This document shows, piece by piece, positions 28,396 through 36,594 of a stretch of 64,000 nucleotides of DNA. Position numbers and translations under genes: made by a program. The notes beneath the pieces are model-generated. The model did not search any database. It saw only the letters and a list, made by a program, of their open reading frames with translations, and was not told the DNA's origin. Every line of letters begins with the position of its first letter. Within the stretch, counting starts at the first letter, position 1. The DNA is taken from assembly GCF_007743815.1 (NCBI RefSeq), contig NZ_CP036265.1, positions 3,180,823-3,244,822 of the forward strand. Direction: 5' to 3'. This DNA is from Alienimonas californiensis. Lineage in GTDB: Bacteria > Planctomycetota > Planctomycetia > Planctomycetales > Planctomycetaceae.

Positions 28396-29502
28396 TCAGG
28401 CGCCGAAGCGACAGTTCGGCAGGACGAAACCGCGGCGGGCGAGCGCGGCGAGGATCGGCTCCCAAAACCCCGGGCAGGGCGGCTGGTCGCGACGCAGCCC
28501 GGCGCCGAGGCTTTCGGCCTGACGACGGAGGCGGCGGGCGGCCCTCTCGTCCGCGCCGGCGAGATACAGCCAGCCCTCGACGCGGGCGCAGCCCAACTGT
28601 TCGAACCGCGCCTCAAAGCCCCGGTACGGCGCGATCAGGAGCGTGCCGGGCCGCACCTGCTCGACGATCCGACGTTCTAAAACATAGAGCTTCTCGTCGT
28701 CGCGCATCGGGCGGTAGAAATAGACCGCGTCGAACCGGCGATAGTCCGGAAACTCGAGGGCGTCGCCGTGGATCAATTGAACGTCGGCGTTCTCCACGGC
28801 GCAGACGTTCGGCCGGGTGCGGCGCACGCCGCCGTCGAGCAGGCGGCGGCCGGCGGCGGCGTAGCGGGGGTCGATTTCAATCCCCGTCACCCGGTCGAAG
28901 AACGGGACGGCCGCGAGCAGCTTGAGTCCGCACCCGCAGCCGACGTCCAGAAACGCGATCGGTCCGCCGCCGGTTCGGACCAGCGCCGCCCGGCGGGCGG
29001 CCTGGACGAGGGCGACGAATTCGCTGTGCGGGAGCGGGATGTCGGCGAAGCAGCCGTGCTCGGCGCCGGCGGGGTCCTGCTCCGCGGTGAGGCGGTCCTG
29101 CAGGGCGGCGATCAGGTCGTCGGTCGACCAGGTCTGACGGGCCCGCAGGCTGTCCGACGCCGGCGGGCGGGGCAGGAGTCGCCGTCGTCGGCCGGCGGCT
29201 TGAGCCTTCACGAGACCTTGCACCGCCGGCCACTCAATTCCCGCCCTCCGAAGTTCTTCAAAGCGGCCGCGTGCCTCCCGGGAGAGCGTCGGATCGGCGG
29301 CGAAGACGGGTAACTCACCGCGAAACCGGTTCACCAAACCGAGGACGGCGTGGCAGGCCGCGTCGATGCGGGGGTTCGTCGCGCTCCGCGGCCGCTCGAG
29401 TTCCGCATTGAGCAGTTCCCGCTGTCGCGTGAGCTCCTCAAAACGCCGCTGAATGCGCTCCGCCGTCCCGGGATCGGCCGCGGCGGCGTCGGGAGAGGGC
29501 AT
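28396..29502 (-). CDS. SAM-dependent methyltransferase
   Basis: A 368-residue class I methyltransferase-fold protein. The SAM-binding motif I is FLDVGCGCGLKLLAA (about residue 195) and the acidic end of strand 2 is VTGIEIDPRYA. NADVQLIHGDALEFPDYRR is motif II/III and FDAVYFYRPMRDDEKLY motif IV. The first 100 residues are charged helix with coiled-coil character (ERIQRRFEELTRQRELLNAE), followed by a domain of unknown role. Substrate is unknown. The C-terminal part lacks cysteines typical of RNA-modifying relatives. Neighbours on both sides are unrelated secreted proteins, so context gives no clue. Confidence 0.75.
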   Translation of the reverse strand: MPSPDAAAADPGTAERIQRRFEELTRQRELLNAELERPRSATNPRIDAACHAVLGLVNRFRGELPVFAADPTLSREARGRFEELRRAGIEWPAVQGLVKAQAAGRRRRLLPRPPASDSLRARQTWSTDDLIAALQDRLTAEQDPAGAEHGCFADIPLPHSEFVALVQAARRAALVRTGGGPIAFLDVGCGCGLKLLAAVPFFDRVTGIEIDPRYAAAGRRLLDGGVRRTRPNVCAVENADVQLIHGDALEFPDYRRFDAVYFYRPMRDDEKLYVLERRIVEQVRPGTLLIAPYRGFEARFEQLGCARVEGWLYLAGADERAARRLRRQAESLGAGLRRDQPPCPGFWEPILAALARRGFVLPNCRFGA

Positions 29503-29591
29503 CGGCCGGACCGGGGGCGGGAGCGGGCGCCGAGAAAGGCTATCCGTCCGCCGCGTTCTTGAATACGAACGGCGGCCTCAGCGGCAGAGTC

Positions 29592-30969
29592 TTAACGAGC
29601 CGCGTCCTTCTCCGGTTCCGCGATGCAATACAGAGCGTCCGCGGAGCGGAGGTACAGTCGGCCGTCGACGGCGGCGGGGCTGGCCCAGAACAGGCCGGGA
29701 GTCTCGTTGCGGACGAGCACTGTCACGTCGTCCGCGGAGGCCGCCGAGTCGACGACGTGCATCGTGCCGGTTTCATCCAATGCGTACACCCGCCCGCCGG
29801 AGACCAGCGGCGAGGCCCAGAAGGGGGCGGAGGCCGCCATCCGCACCCGGGTCCGCTGTTCGCCGGTGGCGAAGTCGAGCAAGTGGACGATCCCGCCGCG
29901 GCGTTCGAACAGGAAGATTGTGCCGTCGGCGACCGCCGGGGAGGCCATCTGCAGGCCGGCGCGCTCCTCCGCCCATTTCACGCCGTCCGCGGGGGATTCG
30001 ACGGAGCCGAGGTCGCCGCGGGCGTCGGCCTGAATCGCGGCGAGGTAGCCGCCGCCGTCGTCGGAGCCGCCGCGGTCGCGGAACTCCGTGCCGATCAGCA
30101 GCACGTCGCCGTAGGGGGCCGGAGTCGCGGAGCTGCGGCCCTTCGCCATGTCCAGGCTCCACAGTTCCTCGCCGTTCGCCGGGTCGTAGCCGCGGGCGAC
30201 CTGCCCCCCGGCGACGAGCTGAGCCTGACCCTCGTGTTCCCACACGACCGGCGAGCCGTAGGAGGAGGGTTCGTCCCGCGGGATCCGCCACAGTTCCTCG
30301 CCGGTGGCGGCGTCGAGGGCCCGCAGATCGGAGGCGTCCTCGGTGTCGGTTTGCAGGAACAGCCGACCGTCGTGCAGCGCCGGGGAGGAGGCGCTGCCCC
30401 AGCCGGCCCGCATTTCCCGGGGCTCCAGTTCCTTCGCCCAGACCGGTTCGCCGTCGAGGGTGAAGGCGTAGAGCCCGGTGAGGCCGAACAGGGCGGAGAC
30501 GCGGTCGCCGTCGGCGACGGGCGTTTCGGTGGCGTAGGTGTTCGTGCGGTGCCGGGGCAGCGGCGGCGGGCCGGTGCGGGCGACGCGGGTCCAGAGCGTC
30601 TCGCCGGTGCGGGCGTCGAGGCAGCGGACCTCGTAGCGATAGGCGCCGTCGGTCGGGCCGTTGTAGGAGTCGTCCCCGCGTTCCTGGCCCGGCGGCGGGA
30701 CGTCGTCCGCCCCGACGGGCACGGCGGCGGTGAGGAACAGGCGGTCGCCGACGATCGCCGGCTGGCTCCAGCCCTCGCCGGGCACGTCCACCCGCCGACG
30801 GACGTTCTCGCCGGTTTCGCCGTTCCAGGTCGTCGGCAGGGCCGGGCACGACGCCGTTGGCGAGCGGCCCGCGGAACTGCGGCCAGTCCGCCGCGGTCGC
30901 CGGTCGATCGCCGCTCCCCGCCCACGCGGCGAGCAGGAGCGCGGAAAGCCACAGCGGGGAGCGAATCAT
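29592..30969 (-). pseudogene. PQQ-like beta-propeller protein, frameshifted near its start
   Basis: Two frames together give one typical planctomycete secreted propeller of about 458 residues. The first (from ATG 30969) has a signal peptide and the family motif DWPQFRGPLANGVVPG. The second (to 29592) continues LPTTWNGETGENVRRR and VDVPGEGWSQPAIVGDRLFL, then PQQ-repeat blades such as LYAFTLDGEPVWAKELEP and DAATGEELWRIPRDEPSSYG. The switch falls at the GGG of 30839-30841 (CCC on the coding strand): one base fewer joins VPG to LPTTW in frame. A shift in the sequence, a true recent mutation or recoding are all possible. A GTG at 30791 would start only the propeller, without export signal. Function in the family is unknown. 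Confidence 0.75.
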
Positions 30970-31041
30970 CGGCGGCGGGCGGGGCGAGGGGCGGGGGAGC
31001 GTATCGCCCTCCCCCCGAATGCGTAGGGGCGGACCGGGGGG

Positions 31042-32013
31042 TCAGCGGTCGTCCGCGAGGCTGCGGGCGAGGGCGGCCGTCGCCCAGGCGGCGCCCCAGT
31101 AGGAGGCGGTTTCAGTGACGCGACCCCGGCTCTTCTCCTTCGTGCCGCGGACCGGCCAGGCGCCGTCGGGGCGTTGGGCGTCGACGAGGAACCGCCGGGC
31201 GGCGAGCGCCGCGGGGTCGTCCGGGGCCACGCCGCTTTCCAGCAGGGCGTACAGGGCGAGGCCGGTGCCGAGGGCGTCGCTCTCCTCCGACTGCAACCAG
31301 CCCCAGCCGCCGTCGGGACGCTGGCGGGCGCGCAGGTCGGCGATCAGACGGTCCTGCACGGTCGGTTCGTTCCGCTCCGCGGCGAGCAGCAGGCGGGCGG
31401 CGGGAACCTCCACGCTGTCGGCCGCCCCCGCGGCGTCGACGAAGGCGGCGGCCCGCCCGACGGCGGGGTCGGCGGCGTCCTCGCCGTGCAGGGCGAGGGC
31501 CATCCAGAGGGCGGAGGCGACGTCCGTTTCCGCCTTCGGCCGCTTCTGCATCGGGAGTTGCCCGCCCGCGTCCCAGCCGCCGTCCTCCCGTTGCCCGTCC
31601 CGCAGCAGGGCGACCAGCGCCGCCCGCTCGGCGGGGTCCGGCACGGCGCCGGGGGCCAGCAACAGTTGGGCGACGCCCTCCCGGTTCGCGGCCCCGGCGG
31701 GCGCGTCGTCGTCCCCGGCGGGCGCACCGTCGTCGGTCTCGGCGGGCGCGTCGTCGTCAGTTTTGGCGAGCGTCGACGCCACGGCCCAGGCGGCTCGCTC
31801 CTCGAACCGTCCGTCCCCCGCCGCCCCGATCCCGGCCGCGGCGCCCAGCGCCCACAGTTGATTGCCCACGCGGTGGCATGAGACGCAGTTCTTCTCCTCG
31901 ACCCAGCGGTCCCCCGCCGTTTGCAAGTACGGCGTCGCCCGCTCGACGGCCGCCCGGGTCGCGGCGTCGTCGTTCGGGAGAGCGGCGGACAGAGCCAGCA
32001 GGGCGGCGAACAC
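31042..32013 (-). CDS. Secreted CxxCH protein with terpenoid-cyclase-like repeats
   Basis: A 323-residue protein. A short hydrophobic N-terminus (MFAALLALSAAL) is a probable signal peptide. Cys43-Val-Ser-Cys46-His47 (NCVSCHRVGNQ) is a cytochrome c haem-binding motif. The rest is an alpha-toroid built of repeats such as RDGQREDGGWDAGGQ, ARQRPDGGWGWLQSEESD and DAQRPDGAWPVRG, the QxxDGGW motif of squalene-cyclase and prenyltransferase folds. The DxDD catalytic motif of cyclases was not seen, so it is not obviously a cyclase. Similar fusions of a CxxCH module with this fold occur in planctomycetes with no known role. An Asp/Ala-rich insert (about 93-110) is low complexity. TATACT lies 35 bases upstream on this strand. 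Confidence 0.65.
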   Translation of the reverse strand: MFAALLALSAALPNDDAATRAAVERATPYLQTAGDRWVEEKNCVSCHRVGNQLWALGAAAGIGAAGDGRFEERAAWAVASTLAKTDDDAPAETDDGAPAGDDDAPAGAANREGVAQLLLAPGAVPDPAERAALVALLRDGQREDGGWDAGGQLPMQKRPKAETDVASALWMALALHGEDAADPAVGRAAAFVDAAGAADSVEVPAARLLLAAERNEPTVQDRLIADLRARQRPDGGWGWLQSEESDALGTGLALYALLESGVAPDDPAALAARRFLVDAQRPDGAWPVRGTKEKSRGRVTETASYWGAAWATAALARSLADDR

Positions 32014-32149
32014 GGGGAGCCTCGCGGCGAAGGGGGAGCGACGCCGCAGTATAGCCGACCCCGCGCCCGTCCGGCGCCGGCCCCGCTGGTACGGCTCGGC
32101 CTCGGTGGGAACGATGGGAGCCGCTCGCCCGTCCCACTACGGTTCTCCC

Positions 32150-33055
32150 ATGCTTCGTTCGCCTCTCCCGACGCTCGTATTGCTCTCGGCCCTGCTGGCG
32201 GGGGCGACCCCCGCCGCGGCCGACGGCCCGGTCGTTCCCCCCGCCGGCTGGACGCAGGGCCGCGTGCTGACGGAGGACGGCGCCCGGCTGAACTACTGGC
32301 GAACCGGCGGCGACAAGCCGCCGCTGCTCCTGCTGCACGGCTTTTCCGACGACGGCCTGTGCTGGACGGAGGTCGCCGCCAAGTTGGAAGCCGACTACGA
32401 CGTCATCATGACCGACGCCCGCGGCCACGGCCTCTCCGACCCGCCGGCGGCGGGCGATCAAATGGCCGCCCAGGTGCGGGATATCGGGACGGTGATCGCG
32501 GCGCTGGAATTAAAGAACCCGATCGTGATGGGGCACTCCATGGGCAGCGCCTCCGCGGCGACGTTCGCGGCCGCCTCGCCGGAGGCGCCGCGGGCCGTCG
32601 TGCTGGTCGATCCCCGCCTGACCCCCTGGCCGCAGCGCGACGGCGAGGGGAACGACGACCCCGACCGCGAACGCCGGGCGATGCGGCAGATCCTCGACCG
32701 CAATAATACCTCCTACGAGGACCTGCTCGCGACGTGTCAGCGTCAGGACCCGGGCTGGTCGCGGACGGAGAGCGAATACTGGGCCCGCTCCAAGCAGCTC
32801 TATCACCCGCACCTGGCCCGACGCAGCAAGGGCGAGCGGCAGTCGATGGGCGAATTGTTTTCGAAGATCACCGCCCCCACGCTGATCCTCAAAGCCGACG
32901 CCTCCGCCGAGGAACAGACGGAGAATCAACAGATCGCCGACGGATTAAAGAACGGCAAACTGGTTCATGTCCCCGACGCCGGCCACAGCGTGCACCGGGA
33001 CGAACTGGGGCGGTTCCTGCAGGAACTCGACGGGTTCCTCGACGGGCTGGAATAG
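32150..33055 (+). CDS. Secreted alpha/beta hydrolase
   Basis: A 301-residue alpha/beta hydrolase. The ATG at 32150 starts a signal peptide (about 1-24, PAAADG). The oxyanion-hole motif is LLLLHGFSDDGLCW (about 59-72). Ser130 in VMGHSMGSAS is the nucleophile elbow (GxSxG). The acid is probably in LILKADASAE and the His in PDAGHSVHRDE near residue 280. TDARGHGLSDPP fits epoxide-hydrolase/haloalkane-dehalogenase-like relatives. A long insert (ERRAMRQILDRNNTSYEDL) forms the lid. Substrate is unknown. It is divergent from the CxxCH protein and convergent with the next gene, 27 bases between stops. Confidence 0.8.
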   Translation: MLRSPLPTLVLLSALLAGATPAAADGPVVPPAGWTQGRVLTEDGARLNYWRTGGDKPPLLLLHGFSDDGLCWTEVAAKLEADYDVIMTDARGHGLSDPPAAGDQMAAQVRDIGTVIAALELKNPIVMGHSMGSASAATFAAASPEAPRAVVLVDPRLTPWPQRDGEGNDDPDRERRAMRQILDRNNTSYEDLLATCQRQDPGWSRTESEYWARSKQLYHPHLARRSKGERQSMGELFSKITAPTLILKADASAEEQTENQQIADGLKNGKLVHVPDAGHSVHRDELGRFLQELDGFLDGLE

Positions 33056-33082
33056 CGGCCGAGGCGGCCCCGCCGGCGGCGC

Positions 33083-33868
33083 TCAGGCGTCGTCGGCGTC
33101 GCCGTTGGTCGCGAGGCCGCTCAGCGGGCCGCTGCCGCGTTTGCGGGCGACGATCGCGTAATAATGCAGCGGCGTGCCCTCCATCGACAGCCGGTGCTGG
33201 TAGCGTTCGAGGTGATGCACGTCGAGCCGCCCGGAGGCGATCAGCCGGCGGACGCACCGCGAAAACCCGGAGCGGTCCGAATTGTCCAGGAACGTCTCCT
33301 TGATGTTAAACGCCGCCCAGCCGTCCGGCTTGACGAAGTCCAGCGCCCGCAGGAAGGCCTCCGGCGGGATGTCCCCGAAGCCCAGCGCCGCCACGGTCGT
33401 CAGGCAGTCGATCGACCAAGCGTCGATCCGGTCGGCCTCCTCCTGCGGCAGGTCCGTGAAGTCGGCGACGAAATAATCGTCGTACAGCCCCGGCCGGTCG
33501 CGGTAGCAGGCCTCCCGGGCCTCGGGGATAATATCCGCCCCGATGAGCCGGGCCACGCCGGAAGTTTTGAGCACGTCGCCCATCATGCCGTTGCCGGCGC
33601 CGAGGTCCAGCACCCGCAGTTCGGTCACGTTCCGCCCCACGGCCGTGAGCGTTTGCCGGAGCAGGTCGCCCACTTTTTCGGGGGAGCAGCACCGCAGCCG
33701 GTCGTAGAAGACCTGCTCGTACAGGCCCGGCCGGCGATAAATCTCGTCGTAGTCGTGAAAGCGGAGCCGCACCGGCCGATCGCCCTCGACGACTTCGAAG
33801 CGGACCTCGTCCTGGGCGAGATCGTCGGCGCTGGCGGAAGGAAAACGAACGTGATGGCGTTGGGGCAT
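33083..33868 (-). CDS. SAM-dependent methyltransferase
   Basis: A 261-residue class I methyltransferase. Motif I is LRVLDLGAGNGMMGDVLK (about residue 85) and GADIIPEAREACYRDRPG follows as the strand 2 region. The N-terminal part (RLRFHDYDEIYRRPGLYEQV) contains the HDYDEIYxxPGLYE pattern I associate with planctomycete and proteobacterial methyltransferases of unknown substrate. NIKETFLDNSDRSGFSRCVR and LDVHHLERYQHRLSMEGTPL close the fold. The ATG at 33868 is preceded by an AT-rich patch. It is a cytosolic monocistron, and neighbours give no clue to the substrate. Confidence 0.8.
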   Translation of the reverse strand: MPQRHHVRFPSASADDLAQDEVRFEVVEGDRPVRLRFHDYDEIYRRPGLYEQVFYDRLRCCSPEKVGDLLRQTLTAVGRNVTELRVLDLGAGNGMMGDVLKTSGVARLIGADIIPEAREACYRDRPGLYDDYFVADFTDLPQEEADRIDAWSIDCLTTVAALGFGDIPPEAFLRALDFVKPDGWAAFNIKETFLDNSDRSGFSRCVRRLIASGRLDVHHLERYQHRLSMEGTPLHYYAIVARKRGSGPLSGLATNGDADDA

Positions 33869-34047
33869 AACGTCGGTCGGCGCCGGGGACCCGCGGTCGC
33901 CGAATAAAAATGAAGTTGGAAACAGGGCGGACCCCGACCGTAACGACCCCGGCCCGCCTCCCCAACCCGACGCCTCACCCGGCCTCCCGCGGGGCCTGGC
34001 CCGGCATGGCCAGGACCCAATCCGCCCCGCGGGGCCGCGTCGCCGCG

Positions 34048-34260
34048 TCAGTCCCCCTCCGGGGAGTTGTTGTACCTTTCCTCCTCAGCGTTCATCGCGG
34101 CTTCTTCTTCCTCCGAGATGTCCGAAAGGGTGGATTGGAATGTTTCCGTCTGCTCAGAACAGCCGATCAGCGGCGCCGCGCAGCAGGCGGCGAGGACAAA
34201 GACCCCGGTGAACACGGCCCGGTGAACGGCTCGGAACGGGGCGGAGGAGACGACGGGCAT
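34048..34260 (-). CDS. Small lipoprotein
   Basis: A 70-residue protein. The ATG at 34260 starts a lipoprotein signal (MPVVSSAPFRAVHRAVFTGV, then VLAACCAAPLIGC). The lipobox LIGC places the lipidated Cys at residue 34, with Ser after it. The mature part is 37 acidic residues (SEQTETFQSTLSDISEEEEA) ending NNSPEGD. I know no function. Small lipoproteins next to DUF1559 genes are common in planctomycetes, though usually downstream; here the gene is divergent from the DUF1559 gene. Confidence 0.65.
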   Translation of the reverse strand: MPVVSSAPFRAVHRAVFTGVFVLAACCAAPLIGCSEQTETFQSTLSDISEEEEAAMNAEEERYNNSPEGD

Positions 34261-34384
34261 CGGTCGGGTCTTTTCTGGGGAAAATGGTACGGACGGCGGC
34301 GTGAAGTCGGCGCGAACGCGCGGTCCGTGCGGGAGCGGCCGGGTCCCTAGGGATTTCTCCGGCGGCGCTGGCACGGAAAAAGCC

Positions 34385-34413
34385 TTGAGTAACCAAACCA
34401 TCCACTTTAGGTT
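34385..34413 (+). promoter_or_regulatory. Candidate sigma-70 type promoter of the DUF1559 gene
   Basis: TTGAGT (34385-34390), exactly 17 bases, TAGGTT (34408-34413). It lies in a locally AT-rich stretch. Transcription would start near 34420, leaving a leader of about 120 bases before the ATG at 34540. Confidence 0.55.
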
Positions 34414-34441
34414 AGCGATCAGTCGCTTCCGATGCGACCTC

Positions 34442-34504
34442 CCGGGGACTCTCCAAAGGCCTTTCGGTCAATCCTCCCCGGCGTTCGCTTTGGCGAACGT
34501 TTTT
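34442..34504 (+). terminator. Attenuator-like hairpins in the DUF1559 leader
   Basis: CCGGGGA (34442-34448) pairs with TCCCCGG (34475-34481), with AAAGGCCTTT inside the loop. Directly next comes CGTTCGC-TTTG-GCGAACG (34482-34499) followed by five T (34500-34504), a textbook intrinsic terminator. It lies after the promoter and 36 bases before the start codon, so it should reduce or gate read-through. A small hairpin (GTCGC/GCGAC, 34422-34438) precedes these. Confidence 0.6.
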
Positions 34505-34539
34505 GTCCCGCTTCTCCTTCTCAGACCCGACCGCACGTC

Positions 34540-35649
34540 ATGACGTCCTCCACACCGAGGCTCCGGAAGTCGACCCGGGCCGGCTTCACGCTGATCGAAC
34601 TCCTGGTGGTGATCGCGATCATTGCGATCCTAGTTTCCCTGTTGCTGCCGGCCGTGCAGCAGGCGCGCGAGGCCGCCCGCCGCAGCCAGTGCCAGAACAA
34701 TCTGAAACAGCTCGGCCTGGCCGCCCACAATTATCACAGTACCTACAAGGTGTTCCCGCTCAGTTACGGCGGGCCGTCCGCCGCCAGCGAGCGACTGAGC
34801 ATGTTCGTCGGCCTGCTGCCGTACCTGGATCAGACCTCCCTGTACAACCAGATCACCAACCCGCTGACGACTTACAAGGCCGACGGCTCCGTCAATCGCG
34901 AGTGGCCCGCCTACGGCAGCGCCCCGTGGGACCAGAACTATCCCCCGTGGCGCGTCCAGCCGGCGTCTTTCCTCTGCCCCTCCGACGGCGCCCGCGTGAT
35001 CGACGAAGCCGACACCAACTACGCGATCAACTGGGGCGACAACGCCAGCGGCGCCGGCGACCCCGATGCGGACGAGGCCCGCGGCGCCGCGATCCACGGG
35101 GACTCCTTCGGCTTCCGCGACTTCCGCGACGGGACGGTCTCGACGCTGCTGTTCGGCGAAGTCTGCCGCAACGACGGCTCGGACGCCTACCAGACGAACT
35201 GGGCCCTGGGCCTCTCCGGGCTGAATCACGGCGCCCGCGGATACGACACCATCCCTGAGGAGTGCATCGAGGCGGTCGCCGACCCTCAAAACCCGGGGTA
35301 CTACAACACGTCCGTCACCTTGGGCGGAAGCGGCGGCAACGGCCGATACCGCGGCGACCGCTGGATGGACGCCTGCATGACGGCCACGCAGTTCATCACC
35401 GTCATCCAGCCGAACGGCCCGTCCTGCTCCGCCCTGACCGGCAACAGCGAGAACGGCCTGATGACCGCCGGCAGCTGGCACACCGGCGGGATTCAGGTCG
35501 TGATGGTGGACGGCTCGGTGAACTTCATCAGCGACACCATCGACAACGGCGACCTCGGCCGCGCCCACGTCACGCGGGGTAAGAGCCCCTACGGCGTCTG
35601 GGGCGGCCTCGGCACCCGGGCCGGCGGCGAGGTGAGCGACGAGTACTGA
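34540..35649 (+). CDS. DUF1559 prepilin-like protein
   Basis: A 369-residue member of the planctomycete-expanded DUF1559 family. The N-terminus is a type IV pilin leader: basic residues, then [23 protein letters not shown], cut after Gly by prepilin peptidase. Next is the family signature [18 protein letters not shown]. The globular part has [14 protein letters not shown] near the end, the usual DUF1559 closure. These proteins are thought to be pseudopilins or surface proteins; their function is unproven. The ATG at 34540 fits the leader. It has its own promoter, attenuator-like leader and terminator. It could be an export substrate of a pilus-like machine such as that at 10.1-16.6 kb, which is inference. 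Confidence 0.88.
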   Translation: MTSSTPRLRKSTRAGFTLIELLVVIAIIAILVSLLLPAVQQAREAARRSQCQNNLKQLGLAAHNYHSTYKVFPLSYGGPSAASERLSMFVGLLPYLDQTSLYNQITNPLTTYKADGSVNREWPAYGSAPWDQNYPPWRVQPASFLCPSDGARVIDEADTNYAINWGDNASGAGDPDADEARGAAIHGDSFGFRDFRDGTVSTLLFGEVCRNDGSDAYQTNWALGLSGLNHGARGYDTIPEECIEAVADPQNPGYYNTSVTLGGSGGNGRYRGDRWMDACMTATQFITVIQPNGPSCSALTGNSENGLMTAGSWHTGGIQVVMVDGSVNFISDTIDNGDLGRAHVTRGKSPYGVWGGLGTRAGGEVSDEY

Positions 35650-35700
35650 GTTCATCAAAGGATTCCCCCGAATCCGACGCATCGAAAACGCGTCCCCCGC

Positions 35701-35735
35701 GGGGCGGCCGGTTTCCCCCGGCCGCCCCGTGTTTT
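35701..35735 (+). terminator. Intrinsic terminator after DUF1559
   Basis: A perfect 11-bp stem, GGGGCGGCCGG (35701-35711) with CCGGCCGCCCC (35718-35728), loop TTTCCC, followed by GTGTTTTT. Confidence 0.8.
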
Positions 35736-35961
35736 TGTTGAGCCCCCGACCGCGCACCCCGCGTCCTGCGAGTCCTGCCCCGGCAGAGCCCAGACCCAGT
35801 ACGCCCCGCGGTCCCTCGCCAGTGCCACCCGCCCGAAAGCAGGCTGCCCCTCAAAGGGCTCACAACAATTCCCCGATCTCGGCCTCTGGGAACGCCCGGC
35901 GGGGGCCGCCCGGCGGGCCAATGGGGGAGCCAGCCCAAGAATCGCAGGGCATTTCTTCGGA

Positions 35962-36080
35962 TTACCCGGAAAACCAGGCTCGTAGCCTGTGGGTAAGGAG
36001 CCGCCGGGGTTCGCCCCGGAGCGGTTCCGTCCCGGCGGTTCGCCCCGTCGCAACTTTTTCTCTCTTACGAAGGAGGCTCC
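35962..36080 (+). promoter_or_regulatory. Structured leader before the Gly/Tyr-rich protein gene
   Basis: The leader can fold into TTACCC...GGGTAA (35962-35967/35991-35996) enclosing CAGGCT-CGT-AGCCTG (35975-35989). A second stem is CCGCCGGG/CCCGGCGG (36001-36008/36031-36038), overlapping a GGGG-TTCG-CCCC tetraloop hairpin. GGAGCC at about 35998-36003 is complementary to GGCTCC (36075-36080), just after the Shine-Dalgarno site. The structures therefore could control ribosome access. No known riboswitch consensus was recognised. Confidence 0.4.
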
Positions 36081-36081
36081 G

Positions 36082-36510
36082 ATGAACTCCGTACGACTGC
36101 GGATTCGAACGCTGTTGATCTCCGCCGCGGCCCTCACCGGCATGGCCCTGCTGCCGACCTCGGCGAGCGCCCAGTACGGCTACGGACTGGGAAACTACGG
36201 CTATAACTACGGCGGTCTGGGCTATAACTACGGCGGTCTGGGCTACGGGGGGTACGGCTACAACCCCTACTCGTCCTACGGCTACAACCCCTACGGTCTC
36301 GGCGCCTACGACGCCGGCGGCCTCTATGACGACGACTGGTACTACGACTCTTACGGCGGCCTCGGCTACGGCGGACGCGGCTACGGCGCCCGCGGTTACG
36401 GCGGCCTCGGCTACGGCGGACGCGGTTACGGCGGCCTTGGTTACGGCGGCTTCCGCGACGACGACGTCTACGGCGGCTACTTCGACAGCGGCGAATCCTT
36501 CGACTTCTGA
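36082..36510 (+). CDS. Secreted Gly/Tyr-rich repeat protein
   Basis: A 142-residue exported protein. A signal peptide (about 1-31, LPTSASAQYGYG) precedes a mature chain almost wholly of Gly, Tyr, Asn, Arg and Leu, in the tandem units YNYGGLG, YGGRGYGARG and YGGLGYGGRG. An acidic interruption (DDDWYYDS) sits mid-way and the end is FDSGESFDF. Such Gly/Tyr chains are found in matrix, adhesive or phase-separating proteins; the function here is unknown. The start is firm: AAGGAGG (36070-36076) lies five bases before the ATG, unusually strong for this window. It is followed 84 bases on by another secreted low-complexity gene. Confidence 0.75.
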   Translation: MNSVRLRIRTLLISAAALTGMALLPTSASAQYGYGLGNYGYNYGGLGYNYGGLGYGGYGYNPYSSYGYNPYGLGAYDAGGLYDDDWYYDSYGGLGYGGRGYGARGYGGLGYGGRGYGGLGYGGFRDDDVYGGYFDSGESFDF

Positions 36511-36594
36511 GAAGGACTTCGGCCTCGACCCCGCCCCCTCTCACGCCCCGAACTCCGACTTCCCGCAAAGCGCTCCCACACCAAGGCGTTCAAA

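Larger units (their letters stand above)
35650..36081. other. Intergenic region with terminator and structured leader
   Basis: 432 bases between the DUF1559 and Gly/Tyr-rich genes. Contents: the terminator at 35701-35735; a single CCAGTGCCACCCG half-repeat near 35819-35831, related to the CACTGGC palindromes at 38.8 kb; and the structured leader at 35962-36080. No gene is seen. Confidence 0.5.

Noticed and set aside
30095-30952. Alternative 285-codon frame across the propeller gene
   Set aside because: Thr/Pro/Arg-rich shadow lacking the propeller motifs seen in the chosen frames.
36082-36510. Whether the repetitive Gly/Tyr gene could be a CRISPR array
   Set aside because: The repeats are imperfect, in-frame and codon-based with no spacers. 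A signal peptide and SD site show that it is coding.
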